A stretch of 6,592 nt of DNA from Parachlamydiales bacterium (GTDB lineage: Bacteria > Chlamydiota > Chlamydiia > Chlamydiales > Rhabdochlamydiaceae): assembly GCA_020050965.1 (NCBI GenBank), contig JAGVJV010000174.1:1-6592 (forward strand). The letters run 5' to 3'. A program made the translations under genes and the position numbers. The notes beneath the pieces were generated by a model, which saw nothing but the letters and a program-made list of their open reading frames with translations, did not search any database and was not told where the DNA came from. Positions within the stretch are counted from its first letter, which is position 1; each line of letters begins with the position of its first letter. Below are positions 1 to 6,586 of this stretch, one piece after another.

Positions 1-4
1 GGCA

Positions 5-21
5 GGGGATTCTATATCCCC
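5..21. other. Small hairpin at the window edge
   Basis: GGGGAT (5-10) can pair with ATCCCC (16-21) around a 5-base loop. No T-run follows, so it is not a terminator by itself. It may be part of a transcript or gene end lying to the left of the window. Bases 1-39 contain no supportable gene. Confidence 0.3.
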
Positions 22-39
22 CAAAGAGTGGTTCCCTTT

Positions 40-76
40 AAAAGCTCCCAGGTTCTCCCCCTGGGAGCTTTTTATT
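40..76. terminator. Probably bidirectional intrinsic terminator
   Basis: AAAAGCTCCCAGG (40-52) pairs perfectly with CCTGGGAGCTTTT (60-72) around a 7-base loop. On the plus strand the stem runs into TTTTTATT, a good terminator tail. On the minus strand the tail is the shorter TTTTAAAG. It sits just past the stop of the minus-strand gene ending at 80. The stronger plus-strand tail suggests a convergent plus-strand transcript also ends here, from a gene outside the window. Confidence 0.8.
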
Positions 77-79
77 CCT

Positions 80-439
80 CTAGAGGTCTTCTTCAGTCTC
101 TTCTTTTTCTTCCTCAAATTCTTCTTCTTCGGCTGAGCGGCTCTCGATCCATTCTCTAAAAAAGATGTAAATTCCGCCTAGGGCAAAGAGGACTGGCAGG
201 AAGACTTGCCATTGGATATCGAATTGGACTGTGAGCCAGGCTCCAATGAAGACGAAGAGGGTGATACCCATGTCATAGTGGCGGCCTTGCATGTATTGAA
301 GAATGGCTAGGGGAATTCCGACGACCAGCATGATCCCTGGCCACCAGTTATTCAAATAAGTGATGATGACGATGCCGAATAGGAATAGGATGAGCGCGAC
401 GATTTTCGCTCTTCTTCGCATAATCATGGGCTTCGACAT
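80..439 (-). CDS. Small four-helix membrane protein with acidic C-terminal tail
   Basis: A 119-residue integral membrane protein of unknown function. After a basic N-terminus (Arg8-Arg10, Lys12) there are four hydrophobic segments at about 11-29, 33-49, 57-72 and 76-94. The basic N-terminus puts both ends in the cytoplasm. The loop motif NNWWPGIMLVVGIP (30-43) recalls the NWWP-type helix starts of small LiaF/DUF5668-like membrane proteins, but I cannot assign it to that family. The tail (103-119) is almost all acidic: twelve of the residues 104-118 are Glu or Asp, encoded by GAA/GAG runs. The start is set by GGAGG seven bases upstream. A 151-base or longer AT-rich gap separates it from the J-like gene, and a strong hairpin follows its stop within 10 bases. 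Likely its own transcription unit or the last gene of read-through from upstream. Confidence 0.85.
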   Translation of the reverse strand: MSKPMIMRRRAKIVALILFLFGIVIITYLNNWWPGIMLVVGIPLAILQYMQGRHYDMGITLFVFIGAWLTVQFDIQWQVFLPVLFALGGIYIFFREWIESRSAEEEEFEEEKEETEEDL

Positions 440-446
440 AAGATAA

Positions 447-451
447 CCTCC
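447..451 (-). promoter_or_regulatory. Shine-Dalgarno GGAGG for the four-helix membrane protein
   Basis: GGAGG lies seven bases before the ATG at 439. This selects that ATG over the in-frame Met codons at residues 5 and 7. No clear -35/-10 pair was found upstream; several AT-rich hexamers exist in 480-500 but none stands out. Confidence 0.75.
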
Positions 452-501
452 AAAACCTCACATTACGGAGATGGCCTATTTTTTTAAAATTTATTTTTAT
501 A

Positions 502-594
502 GATTTATGGGGGTTTTTCTAAAAATCAGCGATTTATCCCTAGTTTTTTTCTAAAAATGCTTGATTTATCCCCAGTTTTTTTTTAAAAGTCTTA
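502..594. repeat. Three imperfect tandem copies of a 29-32 base AT-rich unit
   Basis: On the plus strand, units start at 502, 531 and 563, each beginning GATTTAT. The second and third continue CCCTAG or CCCCAG and then a run of seven to nine T, followed by TAAAA. The first has GGGGG in place of the CCC block but keeps TTTTTCTAAAAAT. Unit lengths are 29, 32 and 32 bases. The last unit runs into the stop codon of the J-like gene (592-594). The repeats fill most of the 152-base gap between 440 and 591, which otherwise holds an AT-rich stretch (480-501) and the leader of the next gene. Role unknown; no convincing hairpin terminator is formed. Confidence 0.7.
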
Positions 595-1314
595 GGATTC
601 AGTCCACCAATCAACGAGTGACTTAGGGATGGAATAACATTTGGAATATTCATAAGCAAATTGGATTTTCCGAGCTAAGAAATTGCGCTCTGGGAAATTT
701 TTCATTAAGTTTATTACCAGTTTCTCGAGGGACTCATTCAAATAGACGCAGGTTTGAGGAATTTCTTCGCCGTTGCATTGTAGCAGTTTTTTAGCGCTTT
801 CAGCATCATGGGGTATAGGTGCAAATTCTATACATCGAGCTATTTTGGCTATCTCAGAGCAGGCTTTTTTTTGGATAGTATCTTTTGCCAGAACAACCAC
901 TTGCATCGCATTTTGGAATAACTTTTGATCTTCAAGGCCGGCCTTATCAGGATGAATCTCGAGGGCAATTTTGCGAAAGAGGTCTTTCACCAGTGTCTTG
1001 CAATAGAATGTTTCACTTTTTTCCCATTTGGTCTGCTTGGTGTAACACTTAAAGACATTGAGGGCCTCTTCGAGATAATGAGGTGAAGGCTTTCTTAGGA
1101 TGCATCTTGCAAGCATTTGTTTAGGAGTGAATAGTGCAGTCTGGAGTCTTTCTGGATAGTAGTCAGCCCCTGGGAAAAAACGATTATTATAGGCGAGGTA
1201 GGCTGCAATGGAGAGGCCTCCAACGACAATTGCAGACGCTATAAGGGGGTTTCTCCTAATATATCCGATCGGATTGAGCGGATGATAATTGTTTTGTTCT
1301 ACTTTCGCGGACAT
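592..1314 (-). CDS. Single-pass membrane protein with degenerate J-domain-like HPDK motif
   Basis: A 240-residue protein not recognised as a named family. One membrane helix lies at about 24-42 (LIASAIVVGGLSIAAYLAY), preceded by Arg20-Arg21. Residues 106-124 (ending FRKIALEIHPDK) match helix II and the loop of a J domain, including His121-Pro122-Asp123, the triad that stimulates Hsp70 ATPase. The following 129-147 (DQKLFQNAMQVVVLAKDTI) could be helix III, with Phe133 and the Ala143-Lys144 region. Helix I is not of standard sequence, so this is a J-like domain rather than a textbook one. All eight cysteines (71, 90, 105, 152, 161, 180, 189, 226) lie after the membrane helix. Arg20-Arg21 before the helix favours an N-in orientation, which would place the J-like part outside the cytoplasm; a DjlA-like orientation with the J domain inside is the alternative. 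A weak GAGAG lies 8 bases before the ATG. It is second in a two-gene unit, 5 bases after the first gene. Confidence 0.85.
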   Translation of the reverse strand: MSAKVEQNNYHPLNPIGYIRRNPLIASAIVVGGLSIAAYLAYNNRFFPGADYYPERLQTALFTPKQMLARCILRKPSPHYLEEALNVFKCYTKQTKWEKSETFYCKTLVKDLFRKIALEIHPDKAGLEDQKLFQNAMQVVVLAKDTIQKKACSEIAKIARCIEFAPIPHDAESAKKLLQCNGEEIPQTCVYLNESLEKLVINLMKNFPERNFLARKIQFAYEYSKCYSIPKSLVDWWTES

Positions 1315-1319
1315 GATTT

Positions 1320-1976
1320 TTACTCTCTATAAGTACGGAATTTGGGGAAAAGGTCGATCCCGCTTGTTACTTTTGGGACCAGTCTGGATATCGATGTGCA
1401 GAGCTTTCTTCCATCATTGGGTTTAATCATACCATAGATGGCGGCTATTGTCATCATAAGAGCCGCAAAGGGGACGATGAAGATTCTCATTAAGTCGATT
1501 TTGGCGGCGGTAAATCTTTCTTTGAGGGTGCTTAGGCCCTGTTCTTCTGGAAGCCAGAAGTGAGATAGTGTAATGAGTTTGATGATTCTCATCAGGGTGT
1601 CGATGAGGGCGTAAATAGGGGCCTTGCGGAGGACTTTGCCATGGCATTTTTTGAGATATTCTGGGGGGAGATTCAAATATTTTTTACCCGTTGTTTTATC
1701 GGTTATAGTGAGGGGTTTGTCACTCCAGTTCCACTCGGCTAGAGAAAAGTCAGGATTCGTCGCAAGCTTGGCGATCTTTGGATTGTTTTTCCAGGTATTG
1801 TTGGGATCAGCGATTTCCCATTCATTAGTTATAGTAAAATCTTTAATCGATAGAGCTGCTTGTTTGACTTTTGCCTCTGTTTTGGGCTTAGGGGGAACGA
1901 CTGGAGCTGGCTGTTCTTCGGGAACAGTTGGCCAAAAATATTCTTTAGCAGTATTAGCAATGTCATATAAAAACAT
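1320..1976 (-). CDS. Orphan protein: proline-rich N-terminus, C-terminal membrane helix
   Basis: A 218-residue protein with no function I can name. Residues 1-15 are aromatic-rich (MFLYDIANTAKEYFW). Residues 16-32 are proline-rich (seven prolines, ending PPKPK), followed by a polar Asn/Trp/Lys-rich middle (about 45-110). The C-terminal half has an amphipathic stretch about 121-141 (ALIDTLMRIIKLITLSHFW) and one strong membrane helix about 163-184 (LMRIFIVPFAALMMTIAAIYGMI). It then runs into KPNDGRKLCTSISRL. The pattern of a hydrophobic segment followed by IYG-hydrophobic-P-DGRKL resembles, from memory, families of uncharacterised proteins expanded in environmental Chlamydiae; this is not checked. 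The start is supported by GAGG seven bases upstream and by the promoter at 2007-2035. The next gene starts 5 bases after its stop, so the two are likely co-transcribed. There is no signal peptide. The coding frame is clean. Confidence 0.85.
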   Translation of the reverse strand: MFLYDIANTAKEYFWPTVPEEQPAPVVPPKPKTEAKVKQAALSIKDFTITNEWEIADPNNTWKNNPKIAKLATNPDFSLAEWNWSDKPLTITDKTTGKKYLNLPPEYLKKCHGKVLRKAPIYALIDTLMRIIKLITLSHFWLPEEQGLSTLKERFTAAKIDLMRIFIVPFAALMMTIAAIYGMIKPNDGRKLCTSISRLVPKVTSGIDLFPKFRTYRE

Positions 1977-2006
1977 TTTGTTACCTCATCTTTATTAATC
2001 TTTAAT

Positions 2007-2035
2007 ATTATAGAATAATAAATTAATTATGTCAA
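2007..2035 (-). promoter_or_regulatory. Perfect consensus sigma-70-type promoter
   Basis: On the minus strand TTGACA occupies 2035-2030, TATAAT occupies 2012-2007, and the spacer is exactly 17 bases and AT-only except one C. All twelve core bases match the housekeeping consensus. The expected start of transcription is near 2001-2000, giving a leader of about 24 bases that contains the Shine-Dalgarno GAGG (1987-1984) seven bases before the ATG at 1976. It begins only about 10 bases after the stop of the outer-membrane factor, so it separates the two-gene unit from the efflux operon. In Chlamydiae the major sigma factor (sigma-66) reads this type of element. Activity is inferred from sequence. 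Confidence 0.85.
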
Positions 2036-2045
2036 TATAAAATAA

Positions 2046-3470
2046 TTAGTTGCAGTATTCGGATTGTGTAGAATAATTGTCGGCATCGACCACCCATCCA
2101 CCGCCGAGCGCTTGGTAGATGCCGATCAGAGTGGTGAAGCTTGACCCGAGGACTTGGGCGTAATTGAGCTGGGCCGAGAAGAGTTGTCTTTCGGCATCCA
2201 GCAAGGTGAGGTAGTCGATTTGTCCATACTCGTAGAGGAGTCTGTTGAGACGAAGGAACTCAAGCAGAGAATTGACGCCGGACTTTTGCTCTTGGACTTG
2301 TCTTAATGTGTAAGTGTGGGCGATGAGGGCGTCATTCACTTCTTTAAAGCCATTGAGCACTGCCTGTTGGTAGGCGTGGACGAGGGTTTCTTTTTGAGCT
2401 TCGGCTAGGCGGAGTTGGTAGGTCAATCTGCCTCCGGTAAAGATCTCTTGCAGAATCGTTACGCCATACTGCCAAATGGTCGAGGGATTTTTCAGCAGAT
2501 CATGCAAGTAGGAGCTTTGGGTGCCATATGCGCCAGTGAGCGAGATTTGGGGGAAGAATTGCGCGCGGGCGACACCAATTTGGGCATTGGCTGCGATGAG
2601 GTTTTGTTCAGCGGCGAGGATTTCGGGACGTTGATTGAGTAGGTCGGAGGGGAGGAAAGTGGGCACTTTGGGAGGCATGGACATTTCGGTGAGGAGATTT
2701 CCCCTCCTGATATCTTGCGGCGGTTTACCTATGAGGATGCTGAGGAGATCTTCTTCTAGTCCAATATTGATGGTCAGTTGTTCAACATCAGATTGCGCGG
2801 TCGCTAAATTTGCCCGGGCGAATTCAACTTCAATATCGCTCACTTGTCCTAGATGATATTGTGCTTCGATCAGTTTGAGTGTCTCAAAGCGAGTATCGAG
2901 CAGCTCTTGGGCGATGGCTCGCTGCAGATCGAATTGGCGGAGCTGGATGTAGGAATTGACAACGCCGCTGACGACGGTGAGGACGACGGTTTTGCGCACT
3001 TCGATTTGAGCTAGGAGTTGATGCAGGGCGACGTCATTTGAGCTGCGGATGAGTCCCCAAAGATCGATGTACCAAGAGCCATTAAGGACTGCTGTGTAGA
3101 GGGGCTCTTTAGTTGGCTGACCGGGTGGAATCGGGGCCAGGATGGTCGTAGCCGATTCTTTTTCGCGGATAGCTTCGAGATTAGCGCTGATTTGGGGGTA
3201 GAGTTGCGACCTTGAAATGCCCAGCTGCGCCATGAATTGTTCGACACGGTAGATGGCGGTTTTGATGTCTTGGTTGTATTCGAGGGCTTCCATCACCAGC
3301 TCATTGAGGACTGGATCTTGAAGCAGTGTCCACCAGCAATTGTTGGGATTGCAAGAGATCTCTTCAGGTTGGATGCGCCACTCGCCAGGGATGCACGGTT
3401 CGGGTCGGCAGTACCTGGGCTGCATATTACAGGCGCCTGTGAGAATCAAGAGCAGCAGGAATCTTTTCAT
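2046..3470 (-). CDS. Outer-membrane efflux lipoprotein, NodT/OprM-type (OEP family)
   Basis: Outer-membrane channel of the tripartite pump; as a trimer it forms a beta-barrel plus a long alpha-helical periplasmic tunnel that docks on the adaptor. The 474 residues fit the family. A lipoprotein signal MKRFLLLLILTGAC ends at Cys14, followed by the family-typical short linker (MQPRYCRPE). The two structural repeats are visible: the first about 50-250, with GQVSDIEVEFARANLATAQ at 208-226, and the second about 270-460, with QRPEILAAEQNLIAANAQIG at 280-299, ARAQFFPQISLTGAYG at 301-316, and YEYGQIDYLTLLDAERQL at 413-430. It overlaps the pump by 4 bases and has a good internal Shine-Dalgarno. Unusually, Cys21, Cys26, Cys40 and Cys45 follow the lipid-bearing Cys14, and there is a Cys at the penultimate position (473). 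No terminator hairpin is seen after its stop. Substrate range is unknown. Confidence 0.95.
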   Translation of the reverse strand: MKRFLLLLILTGACNMQPRYCRPEPCIPGEWRIQPEEISCNPNNCWWTLLQDPVLNELVMEALEYNQDIKTAIYRVEQFMAQLGISRSQLYPQISANLEAIREKESATTILAPIPPGQPTKEPLYTAVLNGSWYIDLWGLIRSSNDVALHQLLAQIEVRKTVVLTVVSGVVNSYIQLRQFDLQRAIAQELLDTRFETLKLIEAQYHLGQVSDIEVEFARANLATAQSDVEQLTINIGLEEDLLSILIGKPPQDIRRGNLLTEMSMPPKVPTFLPSDLLNQRPEILAAEQNLIAANAQIGVARAQFFPQISLTGAYGTQSSYLHDLLKNPSTIWQYGVTILQEIFTGGRLTYQLRLAEAQKETLVHAYQQAVLNGFKEVNDALIAHTYTLRQVQEQKSGVNSLLEFLRLNRLLYEYGQIDYLTLLDAERQLFSAQLNYAQVLGSSFTTLIGIYQALGGGWVVDADNYSTQSEYCN

Positions 3471-6400
3471 TCTTTAGGCTCCTCTTTTTTCTCTACTTTT
3501 ATTCGTCTGGCACAAAGGGTGAAGAAGAAGGGGACGTAGCAGAGAGCTAGAGTGGTGGCTGCAATCATGCCTCCAAGCACACCCACTCCAACCGAGTGCC
3601 TGCTAGCAGCGCCAGCGCCTGAACTGAAGACGAGTGGAAGCACGCCGCAGATAAAGACAAGCGAGGTCATGACGATGGCGCGGAAGCGGAGGCGAGCAGC
3701 TTCAATTGCAGCCTCGTGCACAGACATTCCTTCCTTCATTTTCATCAGGGCGAACTCCACGATCAGGATCGAGTTTTTGGCCGAGAGGGCGATGAGGGTA
3801 ACAAGGCCGATTTGGAAATAGACGTCATTGGGCATGCCGAGGAGTCTAATGGCGATGAAGGCGCCGAGTGTTCCAAAGGGGACAATCAAGATAATTGCAA
3901 ACGGCAGCGACCATCTTTCATAGAGGGCAGATAAGATGAGAAAGATCATCACAAGTCCAGCAATGAAGGCTACATTGGAGGTGCCTCCGCTAGCAATTTC
4001 TTGATAAGCTTGGCCACTCCAGCCAAAGTACATGTCATCGGGGAGAACAGTTTTGGCAAGCTCTTCCATTGCCTGGATAGCTTGACCAGAGGTGTATCCT
4101 TTTGCTGGGCCGCCGATGATCTGAGCTGATGGGAAGTCGTTGAAGCGGCTAATCAGGTTGGGTCCTGTTGTATATTCGACACTCACTAGGGAGTTGATGG
4201 GGACCATCTCTCCGCTTGTGGACCGGACATAGACATCACTCAAGTTGTCGAGTTTTTCCCGATAGGAGGGTTCTGCTTGGACAAGGACCTGATAGACGAG
4301 TCCATATTTATTGAAATTATTCACATACGACGCTCCAAAAAATGTCTGCAGGGCTTGGAAAACGTCGGCAACCCCCACTCCTAAGCATTTGGCCTTTTCG
4401 CGATCCAGATCAACATAGAACTGCATATTGTCGAATTGCGCTGTCGTGTGCATCGTTCCTAGGGCCGGCGTTTTCTTAGCTTCTTCGATGAAATTATTCA
4501 CTGCAGCAGCGAGTGCTGTATTGCCCCCATCGCCTCTGTTTTCGATCCAAAATTCGAAACCACCCACCGTTCCAAGACCTTGAATCGCAGGAGGGTTGAC
4601 GACAATCACCTCGCTATCTTGGATTTGATAACGGAAGGCTTCGCTCAGCTCTTTGATGACGGCATCTGCATGTTGATTTTTGGCTTTTCGCTTGCTCCAG
4701 TCTTTAAGAGTGACGAAGTGGCTGCCGACGGTCGTCCTGTCGATGCTTTCGATGAGGCTAAAACCGGTGAGCGAAACGACTTTTTCGACAGCCGGGTTAT
4801 TCATGCAAATCTCTTTGATCTGAGCGGAAACTTTCGCATTGCGGTCTAGGCTGGCCCCATCGGGGAGGTAGGCTAAAGCGATCACATACCCCTGGTCTTC
4901 GTTGGGGACAAATCCTGTTGGGGTGGTCTTAAAAAAGTAGATCAGAGCGGCCACGATGATGCCAAAAGAGACCAGAGCAAAGACCGTATGGCGGATCATC
5001 CAAGATGCAATTTTAAGATAGCCATGGGTCACTTTTTCTAGGCCATTGTTGAACCACTGGGCCGGTTTAGAAGTTTTTGTATGAGGCCGAAGGACAATTG
5101 CAGCGATCGCAGGACTTAAAGTTAGAGCAACCAAACCTGAGAAAAAGACCGAAATCGCAATCGTGATCGCAAACTGCTTATAGAGCTGACCCGCAATTCC
5201 TCCAAGGAAGGCAATCGGGATAAATACCGCGCATAGGACAAAAACGATCGCAATCACAGGTGCGGTCACCTCATCCATCGCTCTGCGTGCAGCTTCGCGC
5301 GGTGAGAGTTTGAGCGCGCGCAAATTCCGTTCGACGTTCTCAGCCACAACAATGGCATCGTCGACCACAATACCAATTGCCAGCACCATCGCAAACAAAG
5401 TGAGGGTATTAATCGAATAGCCGATGAGCCAGATACCAGCAAACGCCCCTAAAATGGAGACCATCAGAGCCAAAACAGGAATAAGAGTCGCCCTGAGATT
5501 TTGAAGGAAGATGAACATCACTAAAATCACCAAAAAAGTCGCTTCAAAGATCGTGTGGACAACTTCCTCTATCGAGATCTTGATGAACTCGGTCGTGTCA
5601 TAGGGGACCGAATATTCCAGCCCGTGGGGAAAGCGCTTCGAAATTTTCTTCATCGCCACCCGCACCGATTTGGCCACATCGATCGCATTTGCCCCATACT
5701 GCTGGTAAATCGCCAAAAGAATCGCCGGCTTGCCATTCAGCGAGCCATCGACTGAATAGTCTTGGGCACCCAGTTCGACGCGGCCAATGTCCTTTAGCTT
5801 GACAATTGCACCTGTCAAATCGGCCCGAATGATGATATTCTCAAATTCTTCTGGCGTGGTGAGCCTTCCTTGGGCAGCCATGGGGATAGTCAAAGAAACC
5901 GGAGTAGTATTCGGAGCCTGGCCCAACTGGCCGATTCCAAAGTCGCTGTTCTGCTCACTTATCGCATTAGTCACATCATTGGCCGTGATTCCCAATTGAG
6001 CCATGAGATCGGGTCTAAGCCAGATGCGCATCGCATAATTCCGCTGCCCAATGACCGAAATCGAGCTGAGGCCAGGCAAAAGCTCAAGCTCATTGACGAT
6101 ATTGACATTAGAGTAGTTGCTCATGAAAAGGGAATCATATCTTTCACTGGGCGATTGAATAGCCACGATCATCAAAATATTGGGCGTCTGCTTGGTAATC
6201 GTCACCCCTTGAGACTGCACCTGAGAAGGGAGCTGCGCCTGAGCTTGATTGGCTAAATTCTGAACGTGGATCTGGGCGACATTTGCATCGCTCCCCAAAG
6301 CAAAGTAGACCTCTAGGTTCATTTTCCCTGTCGAAGAGTTCTGAGAATACATGTAAATCATGTTCTCAGCGCCTAAAATCTGCTGCTCTAGAGGAGATGC

Positions 6401-6586
6401 TACATCGTTTGCCATCGTAGAAGCATTAGCGCCGTTAAAAGTGGTGCTTAAGACAATTTCGGGTGGTGTGATATTGGGATACTGCTCAATCGGAAGAGCG
6501 CGCATTGCCGTCAATCCTGCCAAGGCTATCACGATCGAGATCACACTGGCAAAGATCGGATGGTCGATGAAAAAGCGGGAAATCAT
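3467..6586 (-). CDS. RND multidrug efflux transporter, HAE1 (AcrB/MexF-type) family
   Basis: Inner-membrane pump of a tripartite efflux system; it exchanges protons for amphiphilic substrates taken from the periplasm and outer leaflet. At 1039 residues it has full family length, and the N-terminus (MISRFFIDHPIFASV) is the classic HAE1 start, so the ATG at 6586 is well placed. Helix 1 spans about 9-28, followed by a large periplasmic loop, helices 2-6 at about 342-498, helix 7 at about 532-552, a second periplasmic loop, and helices 8-12 at about 871-1024. Proton-relay residues are present: Asp409-Asp410 in helix 4 (GIVVDDAIVVAENVER), Lys937 in helix 10 (LSAKNSILIVEF), Arg967 and Thr974 in helix 11. 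The segment QGLGTVGGFEFWIENRG (669-685) and the GQA motif near 834 resemble the MexF/OqxB branch more than AcrB. The switch loop (608-624) keeps Phe609 and Phe624 but has Leu611 where AcrB has Phe617. The gene is intact, with a 4-base overlap to the next gene. Substrates cannot be predicted. Confidence 0.96.
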   Translation of the reverse strand: MISRFFIDHPIFASVISIVIALAGLTAMRALPIEQYPNITPPEIVLSTTFNGANASTMANDVASPLEQQILGAENMIYMYSQNSSTGKMNLEVYFALGSDANVAQIHVQNLANQAQAQLPSQVQSQGVTITKQTPNILMIVAIQSPSERYDSLFMSNYSNVNIVNELELLPGLSSISVIGQRNYAMRIWLRPDLMAQLGITANDVTNAISEQNSDFGIGQLGQAPNTTPVSLTIPMAAQGRLTTPEEFENIIIRADLTGAIVKLKDIGRVELGAQDYSVDGSLNGKPAILLAIYQQYGANAIDVAKSVRVAMKKISKRFPHGLEYSVPYDTTEFIKISIEEVVHTIFEATFLVILVMFIFLQNLRATLIPVLALMVSILGAFAGIWLIGYSINTLTLFAMVLAIGIVVDDAIVVAENVERNLRALKLSPREAARRAMDEVTAPVIAIVFVLCAVFIPIAFLGGIAGQLYKQFAITIAISVFFSGLVALTLSPAIAAIVLRPHTKTSKPAQWFNNGLEKVTHGYLKIASWMIRHTVFALVSFGIIVAALIYFFKTTPTGFVPNEDQGYVIALAYLPDGASLDRNAKVSAQIKEICMNNPAVEKVVSLTGFSLIESIDRTTVGSHFVTLKDWSKRKAKNQHADAVIKELSEAFRYQIQDSEVIVVNPPAIQGLGTVGGFEFWIENRGDGGNTALAAAVNNFIEEAKKTPALGTMHTTAQFDNMQFYVDLDREKAKCLGVGVADVFQALQTFFGASYVNNFNKYGLVYQVLVQAEPSYREKLDNLSDVYVRSTSGEMVPINSLVSVEYTTGPNLISRFNDFPSAQIIGGPAKGYTSGQAIQAMEELAKTVLPDDMYFGWSGQAYQEIASGGTSNVAFIAGLVMIFLILSALYERWSLPFAIILIVPFGTLGAFIAIRLLGMPNDVYFQIGLVTLIALSAKNSILIVEFALMKMKEGMSVHEAAIEAARLRFRAIVMTSLVFICGVLPLVFSSGAGAASRHSVGVGVLGGMIAATTLALCYVPFFFTLCARRIKVEKKEEPKE
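3479..3484 (-). promoter_or_regulatory. Shine-Dalgarno for the outer-membrane factor, inside the pump gene
   Basis: GAGGAG lies 8 bases before the ATG at 3470 and is embedded in the last codons of the pump (residues near Glu-Glu-Pro-Lys-Glu). Together with the ATGA stop/start overlap this supports both the chosen start and translational coupling of pump and outer-membrane factor. Confidence 0.8.

Noticed and set aside
534..574. Replication origin with DnaA boxes
   Set aside because: TTATCCCCA and TTATCCCTA differ from TTATNCACA by one and two bases and occur in AT-rich repeats. There is no third good box and no dnaA, dnaN or similar gene nearby.
480..591. Intrinsic terminator for the J-like gene
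   Set aside because: There are many T-runs but no stable GC stem before them on the minus strand; the small AAATC/GATTT hairpin at 523-535 is too weak.
502..594. CRISPR array
   Set aside because: Only three degenerate AT-rich units joined head to tail, without distinct spacers.
1624..1998. Plus-strand open frame of 124 codons
   Set aside because: It lies wholly antisense to the 218-residue gene, runs through its promoter leader, and has no sensible ribosome site. The minus-strand gene has a promoter, Shine-Dalgarno and a membrane-protein pattern.
1977..2045. Terminator for the efflux operon
   Set aside because: The gap is AT-rich and holds the promoter; no inverted repeat with a T-tract is seen, so any termination there would be Rho-dependent or downstream.
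5870..6256. Plus-strand open frame of 128 codons
   Set aside because: Antisense to the N-terminal part of the pump, whose frame matches the HAE1 family throughout; the product shows no family features.
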